DNA of 64,000 nucleotides, taken from the NCBI RefSeq assembly GCF_029873635.1, contig NC_080426.1, positions 54,016,093 through 54,080,092 of the forward strand, read 5' to 3'. Below, one piece after another: positions 25,191-36,045 of this stretch (its first letter is position 1; every line of letters begins with the position of its first letter). A program made the translations under genes and the position numbers. The notes below the pieces were generated by a model, which saw only the letters and a list, made by a program, of their open reading frames with translations, had not been told where the DNA came from and did not search any database. This DNA is from Malania oleifera (taxonomy: Eukaryota > Streptophyta > Magnoliopsida > Santalales > Ximeniaceae).

Positions 25191-26575
25191 GATTGTTATG
25201 GTTATGAGTCACTATTAAAAAATACATAAATTCTATTTTTATGGAAAATTGAATAATGATAATTATTCTACTATATAACTGTAGAAATATGATATTGGAA
25301 AAAAGTATTATAACTTTAATAAATATTTAAATATTCCAACATTTTAAACAGTTAGATTCTCATCTCAAATCTGTAGCTTACTGTTGTAATTGTAATAGTA
25401 ATAAATTCTGGAAAAATTGAATAAAATGCTGATATACATATACTATTACATACATCTCGGAGATAACTTTCCTAAAATCCCTAACATAGCATATTTCCTT
25501 AACTATCTGACGGAGGCTGGCTTCCCTCACACTCCACTCTCCACCCCCCGATGTACCATCTCACAAACCTCATTTATATACCTATTCCTCTCGTAATCAA
25601 TACCCCAATGATTCCTAAGTGCCCTTTCAAATTCTCTTTAACCCTATTTTACCTGGTATCCCTGACAGGTACGTATTGGGTCTCACCTGAACTAATATAG
25701 TCCCCAAACACCATTTCCTGAAATATGGCACCCATTTATTCCACAACCCCATATATTCTCTGATTATGAAATTTGACCTTAAATAATACTGGTAATACTG
25801 AAAATGCTTAAAAATCTACTTACCCTAATTTTGGGATGATTCTCAAACTGCTCAAATTCAATTTCTGCTCCAATTAGGTTGTAGAGAATCTCCTCAGGAT
25901 CATTGTGGTAGCATCTGATCATCGAACTGGGGAGAATCGGAGCTATAAATCTAGAGAGAAGGGAGAGAGTGCATTTTCTAGAGAGAGAAAATGAGGGAGA
26001 GCAAGAAATTTTCACTGAAAACCCGTTTTTTGCATATTTATAGGTGGGCATCATCGACGAGTCACGTCACCTCATCGACAAGTTCATGAAGGTGGTTAGT
26101 TGACGAAGACGGTGCCCTCATCGATGAATTTCAGGCCCTAAAAAACAGCCTCTCGGTAAATTCTCATTGACGAGACACGCATCCACGTCGACGAGCCCAA
26201 GCAGACAATTCGTCGACGAGGCCCTGCTATATCCCCTTTTTGAAATTCTTTTCCCCTTCTCTTTTCTTTATTATTTAATTCCAATAATTATCCAGGTTAT
26301 TACAACATGAGCCTCGTAAGAATACTTTAACACACACCTACTTTTTTACTGTCTACGTTACGATGTCAATGTGGTAACCAATTTTTTTCATATGCTGCAG
26401 GCGGATGTACTACATGAGGTTGATCTACTCTCTTCAGATCCCGGTGTTCAGAGGCTAGCAAGAGCTGGATTGGACTTTGTCCAGGAGGACGGCCGACAGA
26501 TCCCTATAGCTCAACGGGCCTCGCCTCCACGAGGAGGTCGACCAGCTCCAGTATGAGGAGGTTGACCTTCTTCGG

Positions 26576-27494
26576 TGTTGTTGAAGAGGTTCTTTTGTTT
26601 TCGCCTATGCCATTATTTTGGTCGCCTTTAAGCCTGTTTGAATCAATAATTTTGTATGCATAAAGAGAAGAGAGAGAAAAGAAGAAGAAGAAAGAAATGC
26701 ATTTTTCATTGTATTTTTCTTTTTACATAAAAAGAATTTGAAATAAAATTTTATTTTACAATGATTAAAATATAAGAAAATTAAATATTATTCACGTGTA
26801 AAATTAAAATTGTATGCATTAGTTTTTTATAAATTTCATTTTTCTTTTTCACTTTCCTCAGTAACAAAACTTGAAAAAGAAAATTTCTATATATTTTATT
26901 TTCCTTCCTCTTATATTTTCTAGAAGGACTAGGGTGCTCTTCCATCATGTCCTCTCATTCCATTAAAACACAATTCTATGATTACATGTGGACCTTATCC
27001 ATGCCAGACCTATTGTTTGAAGTATTTTCATTGGATGATAGGACTTAATAGAAGGGTCATGGGTTCTCAAGGAGATTTAATTTTTTCTCCAAATAGACCC
27101 TTTTCCTATGTTTAGAGAAATAAGAAATATAAGATTATATTGAAATTTATTCAAATATACCCAATCAAAATTCAAGGTTTGAAATACATGCTCACAAATA
27201 CTACCTAAACAACTTTTATTTGCTTTTCTCTATGCACACATTTATAAACACTAGTTTTTGTTATTCTAAATTGTCATTTTTTTGGACTAAACTTGGGTTC
27301 GATCTTCGTCACTTTTGCTGCATATTCGGATTTATCTCTTGCGTGGTGGCTGTGGGCTCGACTGGCGTAGGTGTGGGACTAGTCTTGGCAAGGGCTGATG
27401 CCAGTGATCCAAGGAAACCCAACGTAATAAAAAAAATGTCCTTATGAAAATTTGCCTAATCCTTAAACCAAGTTTCCCATTGAAATGGTTATAT
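26576..27494. other. AT-rich gap between the two MULE copies
   Basis: No gene recognised. Because the MULE at 27505 has a target duplication, the DNA just left of 27495 was once contiguous with 40261. This stretch may therefore contain the original promoter side of the TAF1B-like gene. That is inference from the insertion geometry only. Confidence 0.5.
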
Positions 27495-27504
27495 GTGATG
27501 TGAG
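27495..27504. other. Left copy of 10-bp target duplication
   Basis: GTGATGTGAG, repeated exactly at 40251-40260 on the other side of the MULE. Confidence 0.9.
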
Positions 27505-27715
27505 GAGTTTTTTCTCGTTTTAACTTTTTTTAAAAAAAATATATTAAATAATACCTCATTCTGGGAAGTATTTCCCAGAATGACTCTGACGTAATCTCGC
27601 TAGTCCAAGTAGCGATTTTTAACCAAATCTCGCTACTTCAAGTAGCGATATTTATACGTGTCCTGGGTTTATTTTTCGTAAGTCACAAATCTCGCTACCT
27701 AGTATCCGAGATTTA
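27505..27715 (+). repeat. Left terminal inverted repeat of the MULE
   Basis: Matches the inverse complement of 40040-40250 nearly base for base, including three palindromes (27593-27617, 27625-27653, 27687-27715). A further inner palindrome, CTGGGAA-gta-TTTCCCAG, is at 27561-27578. Two more TCTCGCTA palindromes lie inward at 27791-27818 and 27884-27913. Confidence 0.9.
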
Positions 27716-27976
27716 TTGGAGAATTAATGCTCTGGCAACCGCTTTCGACGCGTGATAAATCCTGCCAACCACCATTTGACGCGTTGGAAACATCTCGCTA
27801 CTCCACTAGCGAGATTTTTATTGGGATAATTATGCTCTGCACCTGCCTTTGAAATTACCTCCACCCGGCTCTCGACGCGTGGGCAATCTCGCTAACTCCA
27901 AGTAGCGAGATTTCTTCAGTTTACCTCGCCCGTTTCTTCCTCCTTTCTTGCACGACCAAAGACTGTTTGGCAGAAG

Positions 27977-28047
27977 TCGAGCAGGTGACAGTTGAAGGGA
28001 GCCGAGCAGGTGAAACCGTTGAGGGCCGGAGCAGGTGACCGTTGCAG
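27977..28047 (+). repeat. Three-copy ~24-bp repeat near the MULE left end
   Basis: Three successive variants of 'gagcaggtgaccgttg' (gtcgagcaggtgacagttga, gccgagcaggtgaaaccgtt, ccggagcaggtgaccgttg). Function unknown. Confidence 0.7.
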
Positions 28048-29217
28048 GCTTTATGCAATCGAAAATTATATATCAGGAGATGGGGTAAGTTATGTTTTTT
28101 CACCTGTTCGTGCTTACATTTTTACATTATTATGATGTCATCGAAAGCTTTGATAATTTGAGAAAGAGTTTTTGTGATTTGTGTTAAAGATTCGTGGACA
28201 ACCTTACTGAAGGTTTGTATTTCATTGTTTTTGGGAGTTAATTTATTTTTTTACTGTAATATTTTATATTTTATTTCATTGGGTTGGGTATTTGAATTAT
28301 TTTTTTTGCTAATAATATTTTATTTTTTCCATTCAAACTATTGTTTAATATTTATTTATTTTTTTTTACGTTGTTTATTTCATTGTAAAATGCATTATGT
28401 TTCCTGCCCTATAAATTTTTGACTTTTTCCCCCACTCACTAACGATTGAACTTTCCTTCTACCTTTTGAAATATAATTGTGCAATTATAATTAATTCATT
28501 GGTTTACCTTTTAAAAGTGGAAAATTTGTTATTCATTCTTAAATTTTCTTCTACTAATATCTACTGTTTTTATATAAGTGGGCACATCCACTAAAGTTGT
28601 GAACATTAATATGCAAATTGTATAGTTTTTAATTGATACTTTGAGTTAATGTGAGTGCACATTCTTAATTATAATTGTATTGTCATATGTATAAGATCCT
28701 AGGATCTTATACCTTATTTTTCGGGTTATTAATAATTATGTTGAAAATTTAAAAAAAAAAATTCTGACTCTTATATTATGTTAAAGAAGTAAAAAAAAAA
28801 ATATGTGATATTTTTTATAATGTACAAAAGAAGAATCTGAAAATTGAGAATTATTTTCTAAACATTGAACACATCTTTAGGCTTTTCTCTTCCCTTTATT
28901 CTTTTCTTTTCACCAGTTAATTTAGGACTAGTTGAAATATTAAAATTTGACAATATGTTTGGTTAATATTTATGAAAATTAATATAAGTTAATTTTTTTA
29001 ATTAAATAATATTTATGTATTATTTTTAAAACATTTGATATTTTAAATATATAATTAAAAAATAAAATTACAAATAATATATAATAAAAATATTATAAAA
29101 AAATACAATTTATTATAATTATTTTAATTAATTGTTGTACTATCCAAATTTATTTTATAATAAAATATTTTTTTTATATGACAATTGAAAATTTGTTAAA
29201 AATATTATATTATTGCT

Positions 29218-29218
<1 letters not shown>

Positions 29219-29255
<37 letters not shown>

Positions 29256-29472
29256 ATCTTATTTGAATTCCATTTCAATTTTTTTCATAAACAGTTAAAA
29301 ATTGAAAATAAAAACAAAAAAATGACCACATAAAGAAACATATTTATATAATATGTTTTCTTGTTCACTTTTATAATCTTTAACTAAATAGTTTTATTTT
29401 ATTTTTAGATTTATGAATTGGTTCTTCAAAAAACTAATAAAAAAAAAAATTAAGGCCAGCACAGCACAATGA

Positions 29473-29529
<57 letters not shown>
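29219..29529. repeat. Two (AT)n microsatellites
   Basis: TA repeats at about 29219-29257 and 29475-29529, inside the AT-rich left arm of the MULE. Confidence 0.85.
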
Positions 29530-29533
<4 letters not shown>

Positions 29534-30239
29534 ATGATACGCGGTCTCAATATAAAAAACTAACTCATATGATAAATCTTTCCAAATACTTAATAATTGA
29601 TTATTAGTGCCTTTCACAATAATTCCAATAATCTCTCTCTCATACATGAGACTCCAATTTTAACCCATCTCAAGAAGAATGTTAAAACTTGTTTTTGACA
29701 CTAGTATTTCAGGTGGGATTTTTTCCATACTTATATATATGTATGTGTGTGTGTAGGCTATGAAAAAAATGTTGCTTTGGGAATGTGTGTGTGTAGGTTA
29801 TGAAAATAAAATAAAATTTATTACCTCTTTGTCTAGCTACTCAAGAATCCAGCTATAATGTGAATTGCTGTTTGGACATCAATGAGTTCTCCCTCTCCTA
29901 GACTAAGATGATCATGTGGGCAAGGTTTGACAAGTTCTCTTCGAGTAAAGAGTTTTCTTAGTTCTCCAAGCTCATAGCCTAAATTTCTGTTATATTTTGT
30001 TCACCAATACTGACAAGCGTACTACTTGGTTTCCAACAATCTACTCAATTCTAATTCACCCAAAATCACATACACAGAGGCAATGTTCACAGAATCACAG
30101 CGCTAGCTATGAAAGGTTATCTCACCCATCCTCTGTCATTAGTCCATCCTATGTAATAGAACAATGACTTTAACGAATATTAAAATAGAGGCAACTCCTA
30201 CACTGCACATAAACTGCCAAAAAAGAAAGGTGCTTGAAC

Positions 30240-30540
30240 AGCTGACCATCATTAGAATCCTAAAGTAGCAGAAGACAATTAGTTGGATTACCCGAGTTAT
30301 TTGGTAGGTGCAGTAGTTCTAAAAGATGCGGTTCCTTAGGGATCAAATTAAAATAAAAAATTCCATGAAAAAAGCCCCATATGTATAACATCCTAGGGTG
30401 CGGGGTGCCTGAGGAGGCCACAGTCGACAGAGCACCATTAAAGATCCAACGGTACGAGGGCGAAACCGGCCTCAACTAGTCACCGTCGATGACGCTGACT
30501 GGGAACTTTGTAGAGATGATAGCTAAAAGGTCACATTATT
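30240..30540. other. GC-richer island in the MULE left arm, unrecognised
   Basis: This short stretch stands out from its AT-rich surroundings. It contains a minus-strand open frame of 71 codons (30475-30260) with no domain I recognise. Such islands inside MULEs are sometimes captured host gene pieces, but nothing here proves it. Confidence 0.3.
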
Positions 30541-31151
30541 AAAGGAGAGTAGTAATGGGTTTTTTCCTCCCCGAATTTATATATTTTTCACCAATATATC
30601 GATATAAATGCAGTGTTCACATTTTAAAGCACTTGCCATAAGACAATCCCATTCCCATTTCATGAATCGGGATGTTATGCGTTCTAAGTAACATTTTTCC
30701 AAAAGATCCCTTCAACTCCTTTGAGTATGGGTGTTTGGATTAGCAATGAATCCTCAAAAGGCTACTTAACAAAATTGAACTTCAAATTAAGTGGCAACCC
30801 AACCCATAATGAGGCAGAGTACGAAGTACCATTTTGGAAAAAATACTCTTAAGAGCACCATTTCATAGTTCTTTGGATTCTAAGTTGAATTACAATTTTG
30901 GGAAAATCTGAAGAATATGTCATATGGGGAAAATCAATACATATTCATGTTGTTTATTCATAGACGCTAAATTCATCTATTTATTTTCTTTGTGGGAAAG
31001 TTAGGTCCAAACTCTAAGTTCATTCATTCATTAGAATTTGTATACATCTATTTGGTTTATAGTTATTAGTTATTTCGTCTCATTTACACATCACTTATAC
31101 ATACAATTTTGTCTTGCGTAGGTTTGTTTTATTTCCCGATCGCCGATCCAA

Positions 31152-32120
31152 ATGGTAGGAAACTCAAGTAGTGATCCAGTCACGGTATTTTTATATATAG
31201 GGGGGAACATTATAACCGCAACAGATGGTGTTAGGTATAGTAGTCGGCCAGTTCGACTTATTCGAATTGGCCGTAAGTATAAATTAAGTAAATTATATAC
31301 GAAGATATATAAATATTTGCATATTGATCCAGATCAATATGCATTGCGGGTGACCGCAAGATACCCTGCGCGAGAGTTAAATAATACAGCGTTCTACGAG
31401 GCTGTTCCGATATCAGATGATTATGGGTTGCGCATTGTATTGGACGCACACTGTGTCGGTGAGACATATTTGACGATGCAATTGTATGTCGAGACTATTC
31501 CTCAAGTGGGTGTAATTGCAGTTAGGTAACCAGATGAGCCCGCGGAGCAATTGGGTGAAGTCGGTGAAGACACCGAACAAACACATCAGGTCGATGTTGG
31601 TCGGGAGGTTCGTGCTACGTCCACGGTCGATTTTAATGAATATCCGGGATCGTCATTCCAACCGTCGGAGTATGAAGCACCTGTTCCTCAGATGTTTCTG
31701 CAGGGAGGTTGCGACCAAACTTTGAGCATCCAGAGGCGCGAATGCTCCTGCGGGAAGTGGCAATTTTTACACTATCCCTGCTCGCACCTTCTTGCAGCTT
31801 GTGCCGAGACACGACTAAATGTGAGCCAGTTTGTTGAGCCATATTGGAGCATTGCCGAGCACTACGCAACATATGTTGCAGAATTTTATCCAATCATGCA
31901 TGAGGCATATTGGCCAACTTGCTCGTTGCCAAACTTGTAGGCAAATCCTACATATGCTAGACATAAAGGTCGGCCTAGGAACTCACGTATACATAACGAG
32001 ATGGATGCTCGGGAAGGTCGGAAACATATCACGTGTAGCATATGCCGTCAAGAAGGACATAACCGCACAAGATGTCTGAGAAGGACCCAACCTGGGGATG
32101 CAGCTGGACCTTCGCATTGA
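31152..32120 (+). pseudogene. MuDR-type transposase remnant lacking the catalytic core
   Basis: One frame of 323 codons from ATG 31152 to TGA 32118-32120, broken by stops at 31527-31529 and 31938-31940. The N-terminal ~125 residues (starting MVGNSSSDPVTVFLYIGG) resemble the N-terminal domain of plant MuDR-like transposases. An acidic linker follows (EQLGEVGEDTEQTHQVDV). The frame then jumps to the C-terminal SWIM zinc finger (C-S-C-G-K-W-Q-F...P-C-S-H at about 31743-31790) and a tail GRPRNSRIHNEMDAREGR. It closes with a CCHC knuckle, CSICRQEGHNRTRC. The usual several-hundred-residue DDE core between the linker and SWIM finger is missing; the join is near 31715. It cannot catalyse transposition, although its DNA- or protein-binding ends could still be encoded apart from the stops. 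Confidence 0.85.
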
Positions 32121-32482
32121 CCTATAACTTATAGGTGATCCGGGATTTGCGTACTCTTACTCCTCGCGTGACGACAAGTTTTCACCTGCTAATTCCTTAT
32201 GAAAAATTTGTTTCTAAATGTTAAATCCTCAGACCGCTTTAATTTCTCGGTGAACACGCGAATGCTCCATGCTCAATTTGTCTCTGAGCAATTGAGTCAC
32301 TCTGTCCATCAATCGAGAATAGTGTATGTTCAGATGAAAACTTGGTGAGACATTTTCATTTGTACACATATAGGATAACCCTTGAGATTTTTGTTCGTTT
32401 CCACCATACAAAGCACCGGGGACAGATACTCAATCCTTATGCTTTCTATGTTAATGCTTTCAATATTCTGACTTGTTTGCAG

Positions 32483-34704
32483 GATCGATCCAGGGCCGTC
32501 CGATACTACTGTACTGTGTATGGGCGATCGGCACCGATCCAGTCGGGCGTGGACCGATTCGCATGCTGACGTCTTATATTGCCAAGGGGGCAGTCAGAGC
32601 GTACAGGATAGGATAGGCGCAGACCCTCGCATTATTGATTGGATACATGACGCGGGTTTTTATGGGATATATCAGATTGGCCATATCCAGTTGGATTGGC
32701 ATCTTGTGACCGGGTTGGTCGAGCGATGGAGGCCAGAGACACACACTTTCCACTTGCCGCACGGGAGGCGACTATCACATTACAGGATGTCGCGGTGTTG
32801 TTCGGGCTACCGATTGATGGGTTGCCCGTCACTGGTCGTACAGCTGGACCAGTACAGGATGGAGGCGTCGGTCAGGGGGGAGGACTTCGCCGCATGTGCG
32901 AGAGATTGTTAGGAGTGGTGCCCCCAGATAGTGAGCTTGTTGGTGCCTGCATTTGCATACGGTTTCTAGAGGGGGAGATGTTTCGCCAGCTTCCGGCTGA
33001 TGCTGATGATCAGACTATAGCGTGTCACGCACGTGCCTACATGCTGCGATTGATATGTGGGATGCTGTTCTGCGACATATCGGGGAGTTACGCACACTTG
33101 ATGTTCCTTCCACTGCTCGCGGAGCGAGCAGAGATACGCCATTATAGTTGGGGTGCTGCGACGTTAGCTTAGCTGTACCGGGAGATGTGTCGCGCCGCTA
33201 ACGTGTCGCACTTATAGATCGGAGGAGCACTCCGCTTATTGCAGGTTTGGGCGTGGGAGAGATTCACGTCGTTAACTCCTACGCGCCGCGGTGTCCGACG
33301 TCTTATTCAGAGGGATGAGGACGGACGACCGATTGACCCAGCTCCACTCGCGTGGAGGTTAGTAACTCAACTGAAAATAATTTGCTTCAGTTGTAGTACG
33401 TAGTAGTGATTAGACCTTGTTAACGTACGTTCTATTGTGTACAAGTGGAGGAATCAGTTGTTGGCGCCTAATGTTGCGCAACACACGCTGCCCTGGTACA
33501 GATTCGAGCTGGACATGCACCGGGAGCACGAGGTAGTCTCCGTTATGTGTATTTAGGGCTATTTCAAGATTTGCATATATTCCCGTCCCACCTCTGACAT
33601 TTACTATATGTCTATGCGCAGTTCATATGGGCGCCCTACACGGATGACATTGTTGCCGACCTACCACCTGGTTATGCAGTTGGGTCGGACCTCTGGGTTG
33701 CCCGAGTTTCACTCATATGTTTTCATATTGTCGAGTGGCATCTCCCAGACCGAGTGATGCGCCAGTTTGGCTTTCGACAGGGCATTCCCGGTCGCTTCTT
33801 TACCTTAGGGGTCGATGTACGTGGGAAGGACTTGCACGAGATTGATGGTCACGATCAGGGGAACACAGATTGGGCAGCGGAGCACGCCATGTACGTGAGT
33901 ATGTGGGTACATAGGCGCGACTACATTGTCGAGGGAGTCCGGGCAGATGGCTCAATGCATCCGGAGGATCCATATTACGCGTGGTACAGGTCGATCACAC
34001 GTTGCTTCGTAGATAGGACTGCGGCGGTCTATATGAGCCTCGTACGCTTACTCAAACGTTTACCTAATTTGTTACCGTGATGATTAGTAGTTCAATGTTT
34101 TAAACACTATTTTCGTATGATGCAGGCTGACGTATTACACCAGGTGGAGTCGCTATCATCAGACCCCGTTGTGAGCGATTTAGCGAGAGTTGGTTTGGAC
34201 ATTGTCTACGAGGACGAGCGACGGATCCCTACCCCACGCCGGACGCCGGCTCCACGAGGTGGTCGAGCAGCTCCAGTACGAGGGGGTCGAGCAGCTACCT
34301 CCAGCCGTCCATCGAGTCTGACCTTCTCACCACCCATTGTACATGAGGAGTATGTGTTTGGGCCGTCCGCTGCTGATTTTGCGGGACCCTCCAGTAGACC
34401 GGCGGATTATCGATCTGACTCTGCCGCGACGCCATCGATGTCATACTTACTAGACGACCCTCTCGATGCGGAGGAGGTGGACACACCCGGCTTGCCAGCT
34501 CGGACTCGTCCAGAGACTACATATGACATAGCTCCCCGTCGGCTTCACCTAGAGAGGGATTATCTAGTACGTATGGGCGGAGACAACAGACATGTAGCCC
34601 CTCGACGTGACCGGACGCCAGAAGCGGAGGAGCAGCCAGGTGAGGGTAGACACAGACGGCAGCCACCCCGACACCGGAGACGACCTCCATGCGGTACCGA
34701 GTAG
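32483..34704 (+). pseudogene. Plant mobile domain (PMD, MAIN-like) gene, copy A
   Basis: PMD proteins (PF10536; relatives of MAIN/MAIL1 and of the long form of plant PP7 phosphatases) are nuclear factors in plants and are also found in transposable elements. Exon sequence starts after a tgtttgcag acceptor at 32482. It shows DPRIIDWIHDAGFYGI, TFHLPHG, ITLQDVAVLFGLPIDG, SGSYAHLMFLPLLAE, TDWAAEHAMYV and PEDPYYAWYRSITR. Later exons are about 33445-33532, 33623-34041 and 34126-34704, with GT...AG introns between. The last exon encodes a low-complexity Arg/Pro/Gly-rich tail. A single-base loss in a G run near 32764 shifts the frame (copy B keeps four Gs where this copy has three). Stops follow at about 33170 and 33215. 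The gene lies 360 bases after the transposase stop, on the same strand, and could once have been spliced to it. Confidence 0.85.
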
Positions 34705-34739
34705 CCGATATATGCAGTTGTGAATTAGTTCATAATTTG

Positions 34740-34950
34740 ATTTGTAAATCAGATATATGTTTACAGCTTCATTTGTACATAATGTATTTATTCATTATTC
34801 ATTTGGGCATAATGTATTTACTAATGACTTCATTTGTACAGCATCTATTTGCATAGAATATATCATTTCTCCTTTATTTCAACTTGTTTGGAGTATCATT
34901 TGTACATAATGTAATTGTTTGGAGTATCATTTGTACATAATGTAATTTAC
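34740..34950 (+). repeat. Short direct repeats after the PMD gene
   Basis: Repeated 'catttgtacataatgta' words, including a tandem pair of 'gtttggagtatcatttgta' at 34889-34940. These probably lie in the 3' untranslated region. Confidence 0.6.
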
Positions 34951-35025
34951 TTATTTTTGAATCTATAGAGCAGTAGGTAAAGTGACAAGCAGGTATAATT
35001 TAGTGTACTAATTTGATATGTTCAA

Positions 35026-35503
35026 TGTATACGAATCTGATGAATGTAACGTTCTGAACATACTGGTATCAACTGTATTTCAAGAATGTTTTATTTGCAC
35101 AGGTGCGTGGATGGATATGCTCAATTTGTAAACAGGACTCTGCCGAAATTAGTATAATATTTTGATAGGTTTTAATGTATATGATTCTCGTGAATGTAAT
35201 GTTGTGAACATACTGGTATCAACTGTATTGGAAGAATGTTTTATTTGCATAGGTGCGTGGATGGATATGCTCAATTTTTAAACAGGACTCTGCCGAAATT
35301 AGTATACTATTTTGATAGGTTTAATGTATACGATTCTCGTGAATGTAATGTTGTGAACATACTGGTATCAATTGTATTGGAAGAATGTTTTATTTGCACA
35401 GGTGCATGGATGGATATGCTCAATTTTTAAACAGGACTCTGCCGAAATTAGTTTACTATTTTGACAAGTTCAATGTATACGAGTCTTGTGAATGTAACGT
35501 TGT
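35026..35503 (+). repeat. 149-bp minisatellite, 3.2 copies
   Basis: Units start at 35026, 35176, 35325 and 35474 with 'tgtatacgattctcgtgaatg'-like words. Each full unit contains 'ggtgcgtggatggatatgct' and 'aggactctgccgaaattag'. Spacing is 150, 149 and 149 bases. Confidence 0.92.
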
Positions 35504-35899
35504 GAAATATAATTTAGTCTCTCTATCTATGTTTCTTAGGTTTTATTTCTACTTTTAATTTCACAATATTGAAAGTAACACCAAACGGGCCCCCGAAGAA
35601 AAAGGAAAGAAGTCAATTAGGTGCAATTCAACTTGAATAGGGTTGAAATGTATACTCAGTAAAAGAGCTGTATGATATGATGATTTATCTTTAGAACTAC
35701 CAAATAAAATATAATCCTAAAAAGTGTATACCGAGCCATTTGTATTTCTACAACAGTTGGTTCGTGGTTCTTATTTTACATATAAAGTCAGAATTGTTGT
35801 TAATTAATACCAGGTTGCGAATTTAGATATGAATGAACAGCAATAAACATAAGGGGGCAGCAATACAATATTAATGAATTTTTTGTAAAATAATAATTG

Positions 35900-35900
<1 letters not shown>

Positions 35901-35932
<32 letters not shown>
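35901..35932. repeat. (ATT)n microsatellite
   Basis: About ten ATT units just left of the truncated copia element. Confidence 0.9.
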
Positions 35933-36045
35933 CACCAAGATCCAGCACTATCTATGATAAGTATTGTTGTCATTTGACTTAATAAATGAAACTGTCGGAT
36001 TCTTCTAATTTAAATATTAATATGAGTAAAGATATTTTAAAAAAA

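Larger units (their letters stand above)
21447..26304 (-). mobile_element. Solo gypsy LTR B, outer, with ACATG target duplication
   Basis: The sequence from TGTAACGACCTGC (21447) to GGTTATTACA (26304) is flanked by ACATG at 21442-21446 and 26305-26309. The PMD frame joins across it. Its own sequence is 21447-21910 plus 24417-26304 (about 2.35 kb); the rest is a second LTR inserted into it. There are no internal element domains, so it is a solo LTR left by unequal recombination. The end near 26040-26230 carries TCGTCGACGAG-like words. Confidence 0.88.
17583..26575 (+). pseudogene. MULE zinc knuckle plus plant mobile domain gene, copy B, shredded
   Basis: This is a broken relative of the gene pair at 32030-34330. 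It begins inside the transposase zinc knuckle (CHQEGHNRTRC, 17589-17625). After a short intron-like gap it enters PMD exon sequence at 17745. The PMD pieces are 17745-18590 (words TFHLPHGEATITLQDVAVLFG and YAHLMFLPLLAK), 18698-18785, 18875-19030, 21138-21446 (TDWGAEHQMYV) and 26395-26575 (ADVLHEVDLLSSDPGVQRLARAGLD). A copia LTR (19034-~21130) and nested solo gypsy LTRs (21447-26304) split it. Introns fall at the same places as in copy A, for example 26310-26394. Several stops (18119, 18403) and many CG-to-TG-like changes show it is dead. The 5' part, including the rest of the transposase, was lost to the gypsy element at 17582. Confidence 0.85.

Noticed and set aside
25003..25229. Open frames of 70-75 codons on both strands
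   Set aside because: They are translations of the A-rich low-complexity run (poly-Lys or poly-Phe).
27290..27420. B-box-like gggttcgatc at about 27297 that could mark a second SINE
   Set aside because: No A box at the right distance, no A-rich tail and no flanking duplication were found, unlike the SINE at 62083.
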